From Marine Group II euryarchaeote MED-G35 (lineage in GTDB: Archaea > Thermoplasmatota > Poseidoniia > Poseidoniales > Thalassarchaeaceae): a DNA stretch of 57,760 nucleotides. Positions 1 through 7,974 of the stretch are shown here, piece after piece (position 1 is the first letter of the stretch; every line of letters starts with the position of its first letter). A program made the position numbers and the translations under genes. Below the pieces are notes generated by a model. That model was given only the letters and a program-made list of their open reading frames with translations. It did no database searches and had not been told where the DNA came from. The stretch lies in assembly GCA_002457155.1 (NCBI GenBank), contig NTJS01000008.1:1-57760 (forward strand), given 5' to 3'.

Positions 1-313
1 CGTTGGAACCGGACTTGTATCTTGCACCTCTGGCCATCTGAACTGCGACCTTGTGGGAAACTGCGCCTGAGCCATCGTTGTCGAAAGCGGACTTTTCGAC
101 GCCCAATTCCCTCATTTTTGATTCGTTTGAGTATACTATCCAGCCTTGTTTGAACCATGAGCTGGCCCCTGAAATATCAGTTAGCAGTGATGAGATTAGC
201 CCACCGGTACAAGATTCGGCTGTGGAAATTGTCCAATCCTTCTTCGTAAGGCGATGCTTCAGTCTCGAAGCCAAGGCCGCAGCCTCTTCTACCACGGAAT
301 TCTGTCTCAGCAC
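1..313 (-). CDS. pncC: Nicotinamide-nucleotide amidohydrolase (PncC / CinA C-terminal family), partial
   Basis: Reading the minus strand from a GTG at 313 gives an open frame that runs off the left edge, about 104 residues. It contains the CinA C-terminal signature TAESCTGG (about residues 31-38), followed by LLTDISGASSWF and YSNESK, closely matching the bacterial PncC pattern in which the Ser of ESCTGG and the Lys of SNESK belong to the active site. The family deamidates nicotinamide mononucleotide to recycle NAD. The short N-terminus before the motif indicates the stand-alone PncC form without the CinA N-terminal domain. A stop codon lies two codons upstream of the GTG, so 313 is the longest start; a second GTG lies six codons in. 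The C-terminal third is outside the window. It lies on the same strand as the tRNA-Val gene behind it. Confidence 0.85.
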   Translation of the reverse strand, partial: MLRQNSVVEEAAALASRLKHRLTKKDWTISTAESCTGGLISSLLTDISGASSWFKQGWIVYSNESKMRELGVEKSAFDNDGSGAVSHKVAVQMARGARYKSGSN

Positions 314-377
314 ACACTATTGACCTTTTCAGTGAAGAAAGGGCGATTAATTGGAACGATTCTATGATAGAATTTCT

Positions 378-453
378 TGGTGGGTCCGGCAGGAATTGAA
401 CCTGCGATCTTCGCTTTGTAAGAGCGACGTCATAACCCCTAGACCACGGACCC
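378..453 (-). tRNA. tRNA-Val (anticodon UAC), CCA encoded
   Basis: The minus strand folds as a full cloverleaf. A 7-bp acceptor stem GGGTCCG/CGGACCC, a D-arm with GG, an anticodon stem TCGCT/AGCGA around the loop CTTACAA (anticodon TAC), and a T-arm GCAGG-TTCAATT-CCTGC can all be read directly. The discriminator base A at 381 is followed by an encoded CCA at 380-378. No intron is apparent. Anticodon UAC decodes valine GUA and related codons. Confidence 0.95.
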
Positions 454-523
454 TGTGAGGTCCGAGAGGCAATGCATTCAAATCCTCTATGGTGGTTATC
501 ACTGACTAGAGGGAGTTACATTC

Positions 524-1510
524 ATGCCAATGTCTGAATTAATCCAGAGGCTTGAGGCAGCAGGAGTGCCTCTGGGTGATTTGACGAAAATTGCAATGGA
601 AAACGTCAATCCGGCGGACTTCACTGATTTCGATCTGGATCCCTTCTGGGATGATAGGCCGGTACCGTTCCTGTTCACTGGCTTTGGGGCGACGAGAACG
701 ATTTCCGCGCCACATATGATAGCAACCCTTCTTCATAACCTTGAGATTATTGAGGGCCAAGACATCATGCTGATTGGTTCAAAAGGCGGTTATCTGGCAG
801 CAATAATAGACAATATGGTAGGCAAAGATGGTTCAGTGACTATAATAGAACCGCACGAAGAGGTCAGGGAATACACCGAAGAGAGGCTTAGCATGCACCA
901 ATCTTCTGGACTAATTAGGGTGCTTAGGCCACATGACATGGAGAGCAGCGATGAGAATTCAAGGAGTTTCGGAAGAGTTCTGATTACTGGTTCAGTGAGG
1001 GAAATACCCGAAACAATAGAGCACATGGTAGTTGATGGTGGTTTTGTTCTGGGGCCATTTGGTGGCCCTGTCCACCAAAGGCTGTTGAAAAAAGAAAGGC
1101 AAGGAGACGTGTGGTTTGATACCGATCTGGGAGGAGTCGTTTTTGGACCGATGGATGTGGGGGAGTCGGAATCCGGACCCCTAGATCCAAATTCACTTGC
1201 AAATCACATCGAGGATGCCTTTGACCTCGTTGGGGGTCTTGTCGAAATAGAGGAAGTCACATCCGAAAGAGTCCGAGCCCTAATTAGAGCCCTTAGAGAA
1301 ATGCCTACTGATCTGCCGTTCATCGATGAGGAATCCACAGAGGAGGAAATAATGGAGCACCCCGTGGTAGACCTTCTAATGTCCGAGATTGACTGGTTGG
1401 GACCACTATGGCCAATTTTCAGCGAGTTTCTGTCTATAGACATAGCGAGCCCCGGATCAGAGGAAGAAATGCCCGATTTCCTAGGTGGTCATGAAGACTT
1501 AGTTCCTTGA
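524..1510 (+). CDS. Protein-L-isoaspartate O-methyltransferase-like protein
   Basis: A 328-residue protein with a Rossmann-type methyltransferase N-terminal half. The segment TRTISAPHMIATLLHNLEI (about 57-75) matches the family pattern T-I-S-A-P-H-M of PCMT enzymes, which methylate isoaspartyl residues in damaged proteins using SAM. The glycine-rich SAM loop, usually GTGSGY, is here GSKGGY (85-90), and an acidic residue follows at the second strand (IIEPHEEV). The C-terminal part (about 220-328) is acidic, unrecognised, and longer than in ordinary PCMTs of about 210-230 residues. The ATG at 524 is preceded by a purine-rich AGAGGGAG sequence. It could be a true PCMT with divergent SAM binding or a paralogue with another substrate. 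Fold assignment is good; exact activity is uncertain. Confidence 0.7.
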   Translation: MPMSELIQRLEAAGVPLGDLTKIAMENVNPADFTDFDLDPFWDDRPVPFLFTGFGATRTISAPHMIATLLHNLEIIEGQDIMLIGSKGGYLAAIIDNMVGKDGSVTIIEPHEEVREYTEERLSMHQSSGLIRVLRPHDMESSDENSRSFGRVLITGSVREIPETIEHMVVDGGFVLGPFGGPVHQRLLKKERQGDVWFDTDLGGVVFGPMDVGESESGPLDPNSLANHIEDAFDLVGGLVEIEEVTSERVRALIRALREMPTDLPFIDEESTEEEIMEHPVVDLLMSEIDWLGPLWPIFSEFLSIDIASPGSEEEMPDFLGGHEDLVP

Positions 1511-1531
1511 ACAGTTGATTGTGCGTTCAAG
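1506..1531. repeat. Inverted repeat between convergent genes, possible terminator
   Basis: The arms CTTGAAC (1506-1512) and GTTCAAG (1525-1531) are perfect 7-bp complements with a 12-nt spacer. They straddle the stop of the methyltransferase-like gene and abut the end of the convergent ParB-like gene. No long T-run follows, so a terminator role is only suggested by position. Confidence 0.25.
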
Positions 1532-1939
1532 TCAGACTGCAGGCTGCATTAGTCTGGAAAGTGGCACAGAGATAGGAGGAAGGTGGTCCGAGAGCCTGTG
1601 ACGACTGGTCTTGGGGTGGAATAGATCGCCCTGTAATCCGGCTTGGACAACTTCTTCCTTTGTTATGGAATCCCTTCCACAGTTCGGCCAAACATCGAGT
1701 TCTACAGTTTCATCCCCCAGATAATCAACTTGGACGCAAGGGAGGCACTGGAGGCCCAACCTCAGTGCGACTTGGTGTCGGTGGTGTCCATCCAAAATCA
1801 CCCCAGTATTCTTGTCGACAACTAGGGGGAGGACATATGCGTTCCATCGATTTGTCATCTTCTCTAATTCATCGACCTTCTTTGGACGGGTTAGCTCGTG
1901 GGGTCGCAGAATCTCCATTGGCACTAAATCTACCTGCAC
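1532..1939 (-). CDS. ParB/sulfiredoxin-fold protein, possibly SerK-like
   Basis: A 135-residue single-domain protein of the ParB/Srx fold. The motif VILDGHHRHQVALRLG (about 47-62) is the hallmark of this fold, and the preceding EILRPHE and VVDKNTG segments fit the first strands. Archaeal free-serine kinases (SerK) and related ParB-like proteins share the DGHHR core, and the later HPKTSRH segment with VPLSRL near the C-terminus recalls that family from memory. It lacks the helix-turn-helix of chromosome-partitioning ParB, so a plasmid or partition role is unlikely. It is convergent with the methyltransferase-like gene and divergent from the CCA-adding enzyme, about 100 bp apart. Fold confident; the serine kinase assignment is inference. 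Confidence 0.65.
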   Translation of the reverse strand: MQVDLVPMEILRPHELTRPKKVDELEKMTNRWNAYVLPLVVDKNTGVILDGHHRHQVALRLGLQCLPCVQVDYLGDETVELDVWPNCGRDSITKEEVVQAGLQGDLFHPKTSRHRLSDHLPPISVPLSRLMQPAV

Positions 1940-2042
1940 AGGCCTCGGAAGGGCCGTGGTTCAATATATCTGCTCCTCTGGAAGCGGGATTATGGAGGGC
2001 ACGCGAAGGCAAATTAACCTCAGCCTCCTTAGGGAGGAGGAC

Positions 2043-3290
2043 ATGATTGTGCTCGATAGACTGAGGGGCATTGGCGATGCGTGGATTGTTGGGGGCTGGG
2101 TTAGAGACGTACTTTCAGGCTTCTCTCTAGATCAAATTACCGATATTGACATTGCAACTAATCTAAGGCCTGATGAGGTGAAGTCAATTTTCCCCCGATC
2201 AATCATGGTAGGTGAGAAGTTCGGGACTGTCATAGTTAGAATTGACGAGTCTGAAAATGCTGAGTACGAGTGCGAAGTAACGACCCTCAGAGAAGATGGG
2301 GGTTATTCAGATGGTAGAAGACCAGAAAACGTTGTCTTTGGTGAAGATATAGAGAGTGACCTGGACAGGAGGGATTTCACAATCAATGCAATGGCAATAG
2401 AGATCAGTGGGAAAATGGCCGGTAATAGCGAACCTGTGGGTGAATTGTTGGATTTCCATGGGGGCGCGGTAGACTTGGAGGCTGGATTACTGAGGGCGGT
2501 TGGGGACGCCGAGAAGAGGCTTGGAGAAGACGGTCTGCGAGTTATTCGGGCATTCAGATTCCTAGAAAGAGGCGAGGGGGGGCTCAGGAAGCTAGATCTT
2601 GATCTGAGCAATGCGATTTCGTCAAATCTGAAAATGCTAGAAAGGGTCTCGAAAGAGAGGGTATGGGATGAGCTGCGAAGGATTCTGACCGGGCATCACT
2701 CTAAGGAGATAGTCGAAATGATGCATACTCATGGGGTTCTGGATAAGATTCTCCCCCGAATCTCAGTGAACCTTGGGGTTCGTCATTCTCGGGACCATTT
2801 GGTGAATCTGGCACTAATGTGCAGTTCTGAAACGTCGGACGGATCAGAATTATCGGTGAAGCTTACTGAAGATTTGAGACTCTCTAGGAAGGAAGCCTCG
2901 ACCCTATTTCTCCTACATGAGCTCAGAGACTTGGAGCTAGACACCTCTATCAAAAGCGTCAGGAGGTTCATGGCTACCCTTCCGAACTTGAGCAGGAAGA
3001 GGATCCTGGACTATCTTTCGGGTGCTGGAGTAGAAACGGAGGAATTCGAGGCTTGCTACCAAAGTGCTGTGGAGTTGCGTGCCGGAAACGCCCCATTGAT
3101 AGATGGAAACCTTCTTTCTAGGATTACTGGACTAGGTCCTGGGAGGAAGCTTGGTAGGTTGAAAGACTGGTTACACAGAATACAAGTGGAAGAAGATATA
3201 GAAAACAGAGAGTCACTAATCGCGATGGTGGACGAAATCGGATGGGAAGAGTCGGAATTCGAGGATTGGCCTGTTCTTTGTTGGCCTTGA
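2043..3290 (+). CDS. cca: Class II (bacterial-type) CCA tRNA nucleotidyltransferase / poly(A) polymerase family
   Basis: From the ATG at 2043 the protein is 415 residues, close to E. coli Cca (412). The order of motifs is class II: IVGGWVRDVL near the N-terminus (nucleotide-binding GG and RD), DIDIATNLRP (metal-binding DxD), RRDFTINAMA, and EDGLRVIRAFRF, the EDxxR nucleotide-selecting motif of CCA and poly(A) polymerases. The helical C-terminal body is divergent. A strong Shine-Dalgarno sequence (GGGAGGAGG) lies immediately before 2043; an in-frame ATG at 1992 would add 17 residues but has poor spacing. Archaea normally carry the unrelated class I CCA enzyme, so this gene suggests bacterial ancestry. 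Whether it adds CCA or A tails cannot be told from sequence alone. Both tRNAs in the window already encode CCA, so repair or tailing is a possible role. Confidence 0.85.
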   Translation: MIVLDRLRGIGDAWIVGGWVRDVLSGFSLDQITDIDIATNLRPDEVKSIFPRSIMVGEKFGTVIVRIDESENAEYECEVTTLREDGGYSDGRRPENVVFGEDIESDLDRRDFTINAMAIEISGKMAGNSEPVGELLDFHGGAVDLEAGLLRAVGDAEKRLGEDGLRVIRAFRFLERGEGGLRKLDLDLSNAISSNLKMLERVSKERVWDELRRILTGHHSKEIVEMMHTHGVLDKILPRISVNLGVRHSRDHLVNLALMCSSETSDGSELSVKLTEDLRLSRKEASTLFLLHELRDLELDTSIKSVRRFMATLPNLSRKRILDYLSGAGVETEEFEACYQSAVELRAGNAPLIDGNLLSRITGLGPGRKLGRLKDWLHRIQVEEDIENRESLIAMVDEIGWEESEFEDWPVLCWP

Positions 3291-3291
3291 G

Positions 3292-3795
3292 TCAGATTTC
3301 GTTTAGGTAATCGATGTATTCTGATTGATCCAGATACAGGTCCTCGTCCCAATCATGAGGTTGCACTATCATACACCATCCGTCTTGGTAAGCCTCTTCG
3401 TTTACCAGGTCCGGATTATCCTCGACATCACCATTGAGTTCAACGATCTTGCATGGGAATGGTGCATTGATCAGAACCCTATCTTCACTGGTCCTGATAG
3501 TAATCATCAAATCGTCCACGTCCAATTCGTCCCCCCTTGAGAGAAGGGTCGGGGGTGCATCGTCGTCGTTTTGTGATTCGTCGTCGCCGGCATCAATCTG
3601 GAATTCACTATCGTCCTCTGGTTTGGAAAGTACTACTCGAATAATATCACCATATTCGGCTCTAATGAATTCACTGATTCCAATCTTTACAGTCATGTCT
3701 TCATCGTCGTCGTCAAGCGTCTGGATCCATAAGTGATCCAGCGTATATTTTCTGTCATGGGCTATGCTAAATTCGAAATAATCGCCGCTATTCAT
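3292..3795 (-). CDS. Glycine cleavage H-like protein lacking the lipoyl lysine
   Basis: From the ATG at 3795 the protein has 167 residues. YTLDHLWIQ (17-25), VKIGISEFIRAEYGDII (36-52), INAPFPCKIVELN (109-121) and EDNPDLVNEEAYQDGW (125-140) follow the GcvH lipoyl-domain pattern closely, including the C-terminal helix ending in EYIDYL. The lipoylated Lys of the ESVKA motif, eight residues before the conserved Ala-Pro, is replaced by Glu104 in TSEDR. An acidic insertion (about 60-95) enlarges the domain from the usual 125-130 residues. Without the lysine it cannot shuttle aminomethyl groups like a canonical H protein. A TTG at 3828 would give 11 more residues. No other gcv gene lies in the window. 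Homology is clear; function is unknown. Confidence 0.8.
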   Translation of the reverse strand: MNSGDYFEFSIAHDRKYTLDHLWIQTLDDDDEDMTVKIGISEFIRAEYGDIIRVVLSKPEDDSEFQIDAGDDESQNDDDAPPTLLSRGDELDVDDLMITIRTSEDRVLINAPFPCKIVELNGDVEDNPDLVNEEAYQDGWCMIVQPHDWDEDLYLDQSEYIDYLNEI

Positions 3796-3906
3796 CTGAG
3801 TATCGTCCGCCCGCGGGACAGTTTCCAATTTGAACTATTCGATTGAAGAGAAAATTATTGTTTCAGAGAGATTAACAATATCTTCTTCATCGGGGATGTC
3901 GGGAAC

Positions 3907-5085
3907 ATGGATTTTGAAGAGACTGATGAGCAGAGCATGATTCGGGAGATGGTTAGGGCTTTCGCAGAAGAGAAGCTGGCCCCGACGTGCCTCGAAAGGG
4001 ATAAGGAACAGCGTGCACCACTCGAAGAATGGTTGGAATTCTGCGAAAATACTGGCCTCCAAGGAGTCACCATTCCTGATGAATATGGAGGTAGCGAGGT
4101 AGATGCTGTTTCTGAAGCTATTATTGTTGAAGAGTTGGCAAGAGTTGATCCCTCTTTCTCAGTGATGTACTGTGTCCATGTCGGACTATGCTCAATGACC
4201 ATTGCTTTGCATGGCAGTGAAGAACAGAAGAGGAAGTACCTGCCTAGATTGGTCGGAAAAGAAATCGGTGCCTACTCACTTTCTGAGGCTGGTGCAGGGA
4301 CAGACGCAGCGGCACTTGGTTGTAAAGCGAAAATCAGCGAAGATGGTATGCACTACTTATTGAATGGAGAGAAGATGTGGGTTACGAACGGATCTAGTGC
4401 GGATATCTACGTACTCTTCGCTAAGGACATTGACCATCCCGACTATGGGGAGAAGAAACATGGCGGAACAACTGCATTCATTGTTGAGAAATCGTTCGAA
4501 GGATTTTCGGTTGGTAAGAAAGAGGACAAACTGGGAATCCGTTCCAGTGATACTTGCTCTTTGGTCCTTGAAGACTGCAGAGTTCCGATTGAAAATGTAC
4601 TCAAGGGACCTGGAGAAGGTTTTCCGATCGCGATGAATGCATTGGATAACTCAAGGATTGGAATCGCGGCTCAAGCTCTTGGAATCGCACAAGGTTCCTT
4701 CGAGGCAGCCCTGAACTATGCGCATGAGAGAGTTGCATTCGGCAAACCAATCGCGCATCACCAGAGTGTTGGAAATTATCTAGCAGAAATGGCCACAAAA
4801 ACCACTGCTGCGAGACTGATGGTTTACAAAGCAGCATTGGCCAAAGAAAGGCATTATGGCGAGGGAGCCCCCCGCCATACAAAGGATGCAAGCATGGCAA
4901 AGCTGTTCGCTGGGGACACAGCGATGTGGGTTTCTGAGAGAGCAGTCCAAGTCCTAGGCGGCTATGGTTACACAACTGACTTCCCAGTTGAGAGGTTCTT
5001 CAGAGATGCCAAGATTACCCAAATATACGAGGGGACACAAGAAGTCCAGAGGATTGTGATCAATAGATCAATTTCCCCGGAGTAG
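3907..5085 (+). CDS. Acyl-CoA dehydrogenase
   Basis: A 392-residue flavoenzyme with the usual three-domain plan: N-terminal helical domain starting with a DEQSMIREMVRAFAEEK helix, a middle FAD-binding beta domain containing YSLSEAGAGTDAA (about 120-132) and EKMWVTNG (154-161), and a C-terminal helical domain with AFGKPIAHHQSV and QVLGGYGYTTDFPVERFFRD. The catalytic base is expected at the Glu in QIYEGTQE near the C-terminus, the position used by short-chain and butyryl-type dehydrogenases. It oxidises an acyl-CoA and passes electrons to the EtfAB pair encoded at 12.2-13.9 kb. The stop overlaps by one base the GTG start of the next gene (TAGTG), so the two are probably co-translated. The chain-length specificity cannot be assigned. 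Confidence 0.93.
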   Translation: MDFEETDEQSMIREMVRAFAEEKLAPTCLERDKEQRAPLEEWLEFCENTGLQGVTIPDEYGGSEVDAVSEAIIVEELARVDPSFSVMYCVHVGLCSMTIALHGSEEQKRKYLPRLVGKEIGAYSLSEAGAGTDAAALGCKAKISEDGMHYLLNGEKMWVTNGSSADIYVLFAKDIDHPDYGEKKHGGTTAFIVEKSFEGFSVGKKEDKLGIRSSDTCSLVLEDCRVPIENVLKGPGEGFPIAMNALDNSRIGIAAQALGIAQGSFEAALNYAHERVAFGKPIAHHQSVGNYLAEMATKTTAARLMVYKAALAKERHYGEGAPRHTKDASMAKLFAGDTAMWVSERAVQVLGGYGYTTDFPVERFFRDAKITQIYEGTQEVQRIVINRSISPE

Positions 5086-6341
5086 TGGTTGATCAAGTGT
5101 ACCCAATCGAGAATATCAGAAGTTGCTTCCCATCGCTAGGAAGGATTGCTGGAGGAAGAGAGGCCGTTTTCTTTGATGGTCCCGGGGGCAGTCAGGTCCC
5201 CTCTTCGGTTACTGATGCAATGAGCGATTACCTATTGAGTAACAATGCCAATACTGGGATGAGTTTTGCGACATCATTGGAGACCGATGAGTTGATTTCG
5301 GACGTATTACAGGCATGTGCCGATTTCATAGGTTGTGATGACCCTGCAGAGATTGTCTTCGGGCAAAATATGACGAGTCTGAACTTCCAACTAGCTGGTG
5401 CTCTTAGCAGAACTTGGGGCCCTGGGGACGAGGTGGTAGTAACCAGGCTAGACCATGACGGAAACGTTGGCCCCTGGTCTCTAGCAGCAGAGTGGTCGGG
5501 AGCCACACTAAGAAAAGTAGACATTAGATCAGAAGACTGCACTTTGGACATGGAATCAGCGTATGAAGCAATTACGGAACGAACAGTTTTGGTCGCAGTA
5601 GGAGCTGCTTCCAATCTTTCGGGAACGATTAACGATGTTAAGAAGATCATAGAAATTGCACATGGTGTTGGTGCTGAGGTAGTCGTTGATGCTGTCCATT
5701 TCGCGCCACACGCACTGATTGACGTCTCTGAGTTGGGGTGCGATTTCCTTCTCTGTTCTCCATACAAATTCTTCGGACCTCACCAAGGCCTACTGTGGGG
5801 CAAGAAGGAACGTTTGGAGGGCCTTCCTGTAGCAAAGTTGAGAGTTGCGACTGAGGAGTTGCCATTCAGGTGGATGACTGGGACTCAGAGCCACGAGGGG
5901 ATGGCGGGGACCAAAGCCGCTATCGAACACATCGCATGGGTCGGGAGAGAGGTCAGTGGCAATCCCGATCTAAGTAGGAGAGACGCCCTAATCGAAGCAT
6001 ACAGTGCTATTGAGGAGTACGAGCAGGACCTTTGCCTACGAATGCTAGAAGGCCTAGGCAGTATTGAGGGGATTGAGGTTTGGGGGATTACCGAACCAAG
6101 CAGGATCTCAGAGAGGGCGCCAACCGTTTCATTTACACATCCGTCAATGAGTGCAAAGGAAATCGGAGAAAGGTTGGCGGAAAGAGGCATTTTCGTATGG
6201 GCTGGTAATTTCTACGCCCTGGAGCTTACGGAAGCCCTGGGGCTAGAGCCAGAAGGGGTCCTCAGGGCAGGGGTTCTACACTACAATTCAATGGAGGAAG
6301 TGGATTTCTTCGTTGAATCTGTTGCAGAAATATTAGAGTGA
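5085..6341 (+). CDS. Cysteine desulfurase-like PLP enzyme (class V aminotransferase fold)
   Basis: 418 residues, fold type I PLP enzyme of the aminotransferase class V group. FFDGPGGSQVP near the N-terminus, DEVVVTRLDHDGNVGPW, VVVDAVHFAPHA (the Asp that contacts the pyridine nitrogen and the following His) and SPYKFFGPHQG (Schiff-base Lys) can be seen. These features match the cysteine-desulfurase-like family typified by TIGR01976 rather than SufS or IscS proper. The GTG start shares one base with the upstream acyl-CoA dehydrogenase stop, which points to a catabolic setting rather than the Fe-S genes 29 kb away. The stop sits within a short palindrome shared with the convergent HMG-CoA synthase stop. 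The substrate is unknown. Confidence 0.85.
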   Translation: MVDQVYPIENIRSCFPSLGRIAGGREAVFFDGPGGSQVPSSVTDAMSDYLLSNNANTGMSFATSLETDELISDVLQACADFIGCDDPAEIVFGQNMTSLNFQLAGALSRTWGPGDEVVVTRLDHDGNVGPWSLAAEWSGATLRKVDIRSEDCTLDMESAYEAITERTVLVAVGAASNLSGTINDVKKIIEIAHGVGAEVVVDAVHFAPHALIDVSELGCDFLLCSPYKFFGPHQGLLWGKKERLEGLPVAKLRVATEELPFRWMTGTQSHEGMAGTKAAIEHIAWVGREVSGNPDLSRRDALIEAYSAIEEYEQDLCLRMLEGLGSIEGIEVWGITEPSRISERAPTVSFTHPSMSAKEIGERLAERGIFVWAGNFYALELTEALGLEPEGVLRAGVLHYNSMEEVDFFVESVAEILE

Positions 6342-6342
6342 G

Positions 6343-7893
6343 TCACTCGATCCACTGGTATCTTCTCTGGCCTTCTAAATCCCCTTCCAAGCCTACGCTG
6401 ACCAAAGCGAATTCGGTGCTTGGTTTAACCACGGAACGCTTCCTCTTGCCCTTATGCAATGCCTCGTAGACCGTCTTATTGATGGCATGTCGTGTGGATA
6501 AGCGTTCAAAAAGATGGAAGCGAGATGCGATCTCCCTCCATCCAGGCTGAACAATTCCCTCGAACACCTTGGCCTTTGCACCTGACCCATACCCGCACAG
6601 TCCGATCCTATTAGATTCAATTTCTACATCCTCCAGATAATCTGATTCCATGGCTGACATCAACGCAAGGAAGATAGAGCCAGTGTACTGGTTTCCGATT
6701 AGGCTTGAAGCTCTTTGAGTCTTCTCAATACGCTCGTGAACGAAGACTTGGAACTCGTCAGTCTTTGAAATCAGTCTCCTATAGGAGTCGTTTGCTTTCT
6801 CGAATTCCTCAATCCCATCGGGAGTATCTGGATAGTCCGATGGCAACGGCTCCGAGCCTATCTCTTCTACAATCTTAGACCACATCGGGAGATTCCGCCG
6901 GTCATGACGGAATACGTCAGGAAACATCCTCTTCCCCTGGAATGCGTATGGGAGGTGGACAATGATGCGACTCCATTGATTGGTCAGAATTTCATCGGAA
7001 TCGGGTTCGTACCTCCCCTCATCTATTGCCTTCCGACGGAAATCGATGAAAGCCTGCTTTACCGATTCGGAGTAGCATCGATTGGAAAACTGGCCATCGA
7101 AAACTGGAGTGTCCTTGTGTATCATAATCTTCTCATTCTCAAAAATCACATCGTTCTTCTTCTTGGAACGAGGTAGCAGTTTGAGAATCTTCTCAGCCAG
7201 GTTTGAAGTGATGCGGGCTCCAGATTCCTCTGCAAGTTCTAGAACATTCTCCACTACTGTTCTTGTTTCTACCTCCCTCCGGGGCTTGAAGAAATCATGG
7301 ACTGGCATTGTGGAAACCCCCCAAATATCTGGAATTGCCAATAATCTGGGGTTGTGGCGAATTAGTATTGCCCCCCCTCCTGCTCCCTGGGTGTATTCTC
7401 CAGAAGACCCAAGGTCGTACTTTGCGTTATCAGCGAAAACGACAATCCCTATTCGATTTCTATCCTCACCCCCCCTAGCCACCCAATCAAGGGTATTATG
7501 CATTGCATCCACTGCTCCAATGCAAGCGAATGTCATATCAACAACATCGCAGTTTCTGAAGCATTTTGCACCGAACTTTGGCGAATATCGCTGTTCCAGC
7601 ATATCCATGATGTAGGTCGCGGTAGGTTTTGCTCCGTCAAGGGCGGATTCGGTTCCAAGATATATTCGGCCAATTGAAGATGGATCGAGAGAATTTCTGT
7701 CAATCAATCTGGAAACAGCATTTGCCCCCATGGTTGCAGTATCCTCATGGACATCTGGAATTGCCATTGCCTCCAGACCCAATCCCTTGCTAAGTTTCCC
7801 ATAGTCGGCTCCCCTGAATTCGGCGAAGTCCTGCATGGCAAAGTAGAGCCTTGGGAAGTGCAAGGCGATGTCATCGATTCCTACTTCTGACAC
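6343..7893 (-). CDS. Hydroxymethylglutaryl-CoA synthase
   Basis: 516 residues, thiolase fold. The catalytic Cys124 is in DMTFACIGAVDAM and the general-base Glu82 in YLGTESALDGAKP, both in the arrangement of HMG-CoA synthases. GVSTMPVHDFFKPR in the middle matches the conserved PVxDFxRP-type segment. It condenses acetyl-CoA with acetoacetyl-CoA to give HMG-CoA, the first committed step of the mevalonate route to archaeal isoprenoid lipids. At 516 residues it is longer than the short archaeal type of about 350 and closer to the eukaryote/bacterial length, suggesting the long form. It is the distal gene of a minus-strand group behind tyrS, with 81 bp between them. The start ATG at 7893 is the natural family start. 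Confidence 0.92.
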   Translation of the reverse strand: MSEVGIDDIALHFPRLYFAMQDFAEFRGADYGKLSKGLGLEAMAIPDVHEDTATMGANAVSRLIDRNSLDPSSIGRIYLGTESALDGAKPTATYIMDMLEQRYSPKFGAKCFRNCDVVDMTFACIGAVDAMHNTLDWVARGGEDRNRIGIVVFADNAKYDLGSSGEYTQGAGGGAILIRHNPRLLAIPDIWGVSTMPVHDFFKPRREVETRTVVENVLELAEESGARITSNLAEKILKLLPRSKKKNDVIFENEKIMIHKDTPVFDGQFSNRCYSESVKQAFIDFRRKAIDEGRYEPDSDEILTNQWSRIIVHLPYAFQGKRMFPDVFRHDRRNLPMWSKIVEEIGSEPLPSDYPDTPDGIEEFEKANDSYRRLISKTDEFQVFVHERIEKTQRASSLIGNQYTGSIFLALMSAMESDYLEDVEIESNRIGLCGYGSGAKAKVFEGIVQPGWREIASRFHLFERLSTRHAINKTVYEALHKGKRKRSVVKPSTEFALVSVGLEGDLEGQRRYQWIE

Positions 7894-7974
7894 CTTTATT
7901 CCCCCCTTTCCGTATTGGCCTACATTATCATACCTGTGGAATAACGCCCCTCTAGTGGTACATTAGGCTTGGGA

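Noticed and set aside
51-323. Plus-strand 90-residue frame at the left edge
   Set aside because: It is the shadow of the minus-strand PncC gene, which has a clear family motif. The plus frame has no homology.
1812-2042. Upstream extension of the CCA enzyme frame to 1812
   Set aside because: It runs antisense through the ParB-like gene and shows no homology; the ribosome site is just before 2043.
6336-6348. Short palindrome GAGTGA-G-TCACTC over two convergent stops
   Set aside because: The two stop codons themselves account for a large part of the symmetry; 6-bp arms are too short to support a function.
7082-7615. 177-residue plus frame inside HMG-CoA synthase
   Set aside because: It lies fully within a well-conserved enzyme on the other strand, and its composition (Ser/Ile/Pro-rich) is that of an antisense shadow.
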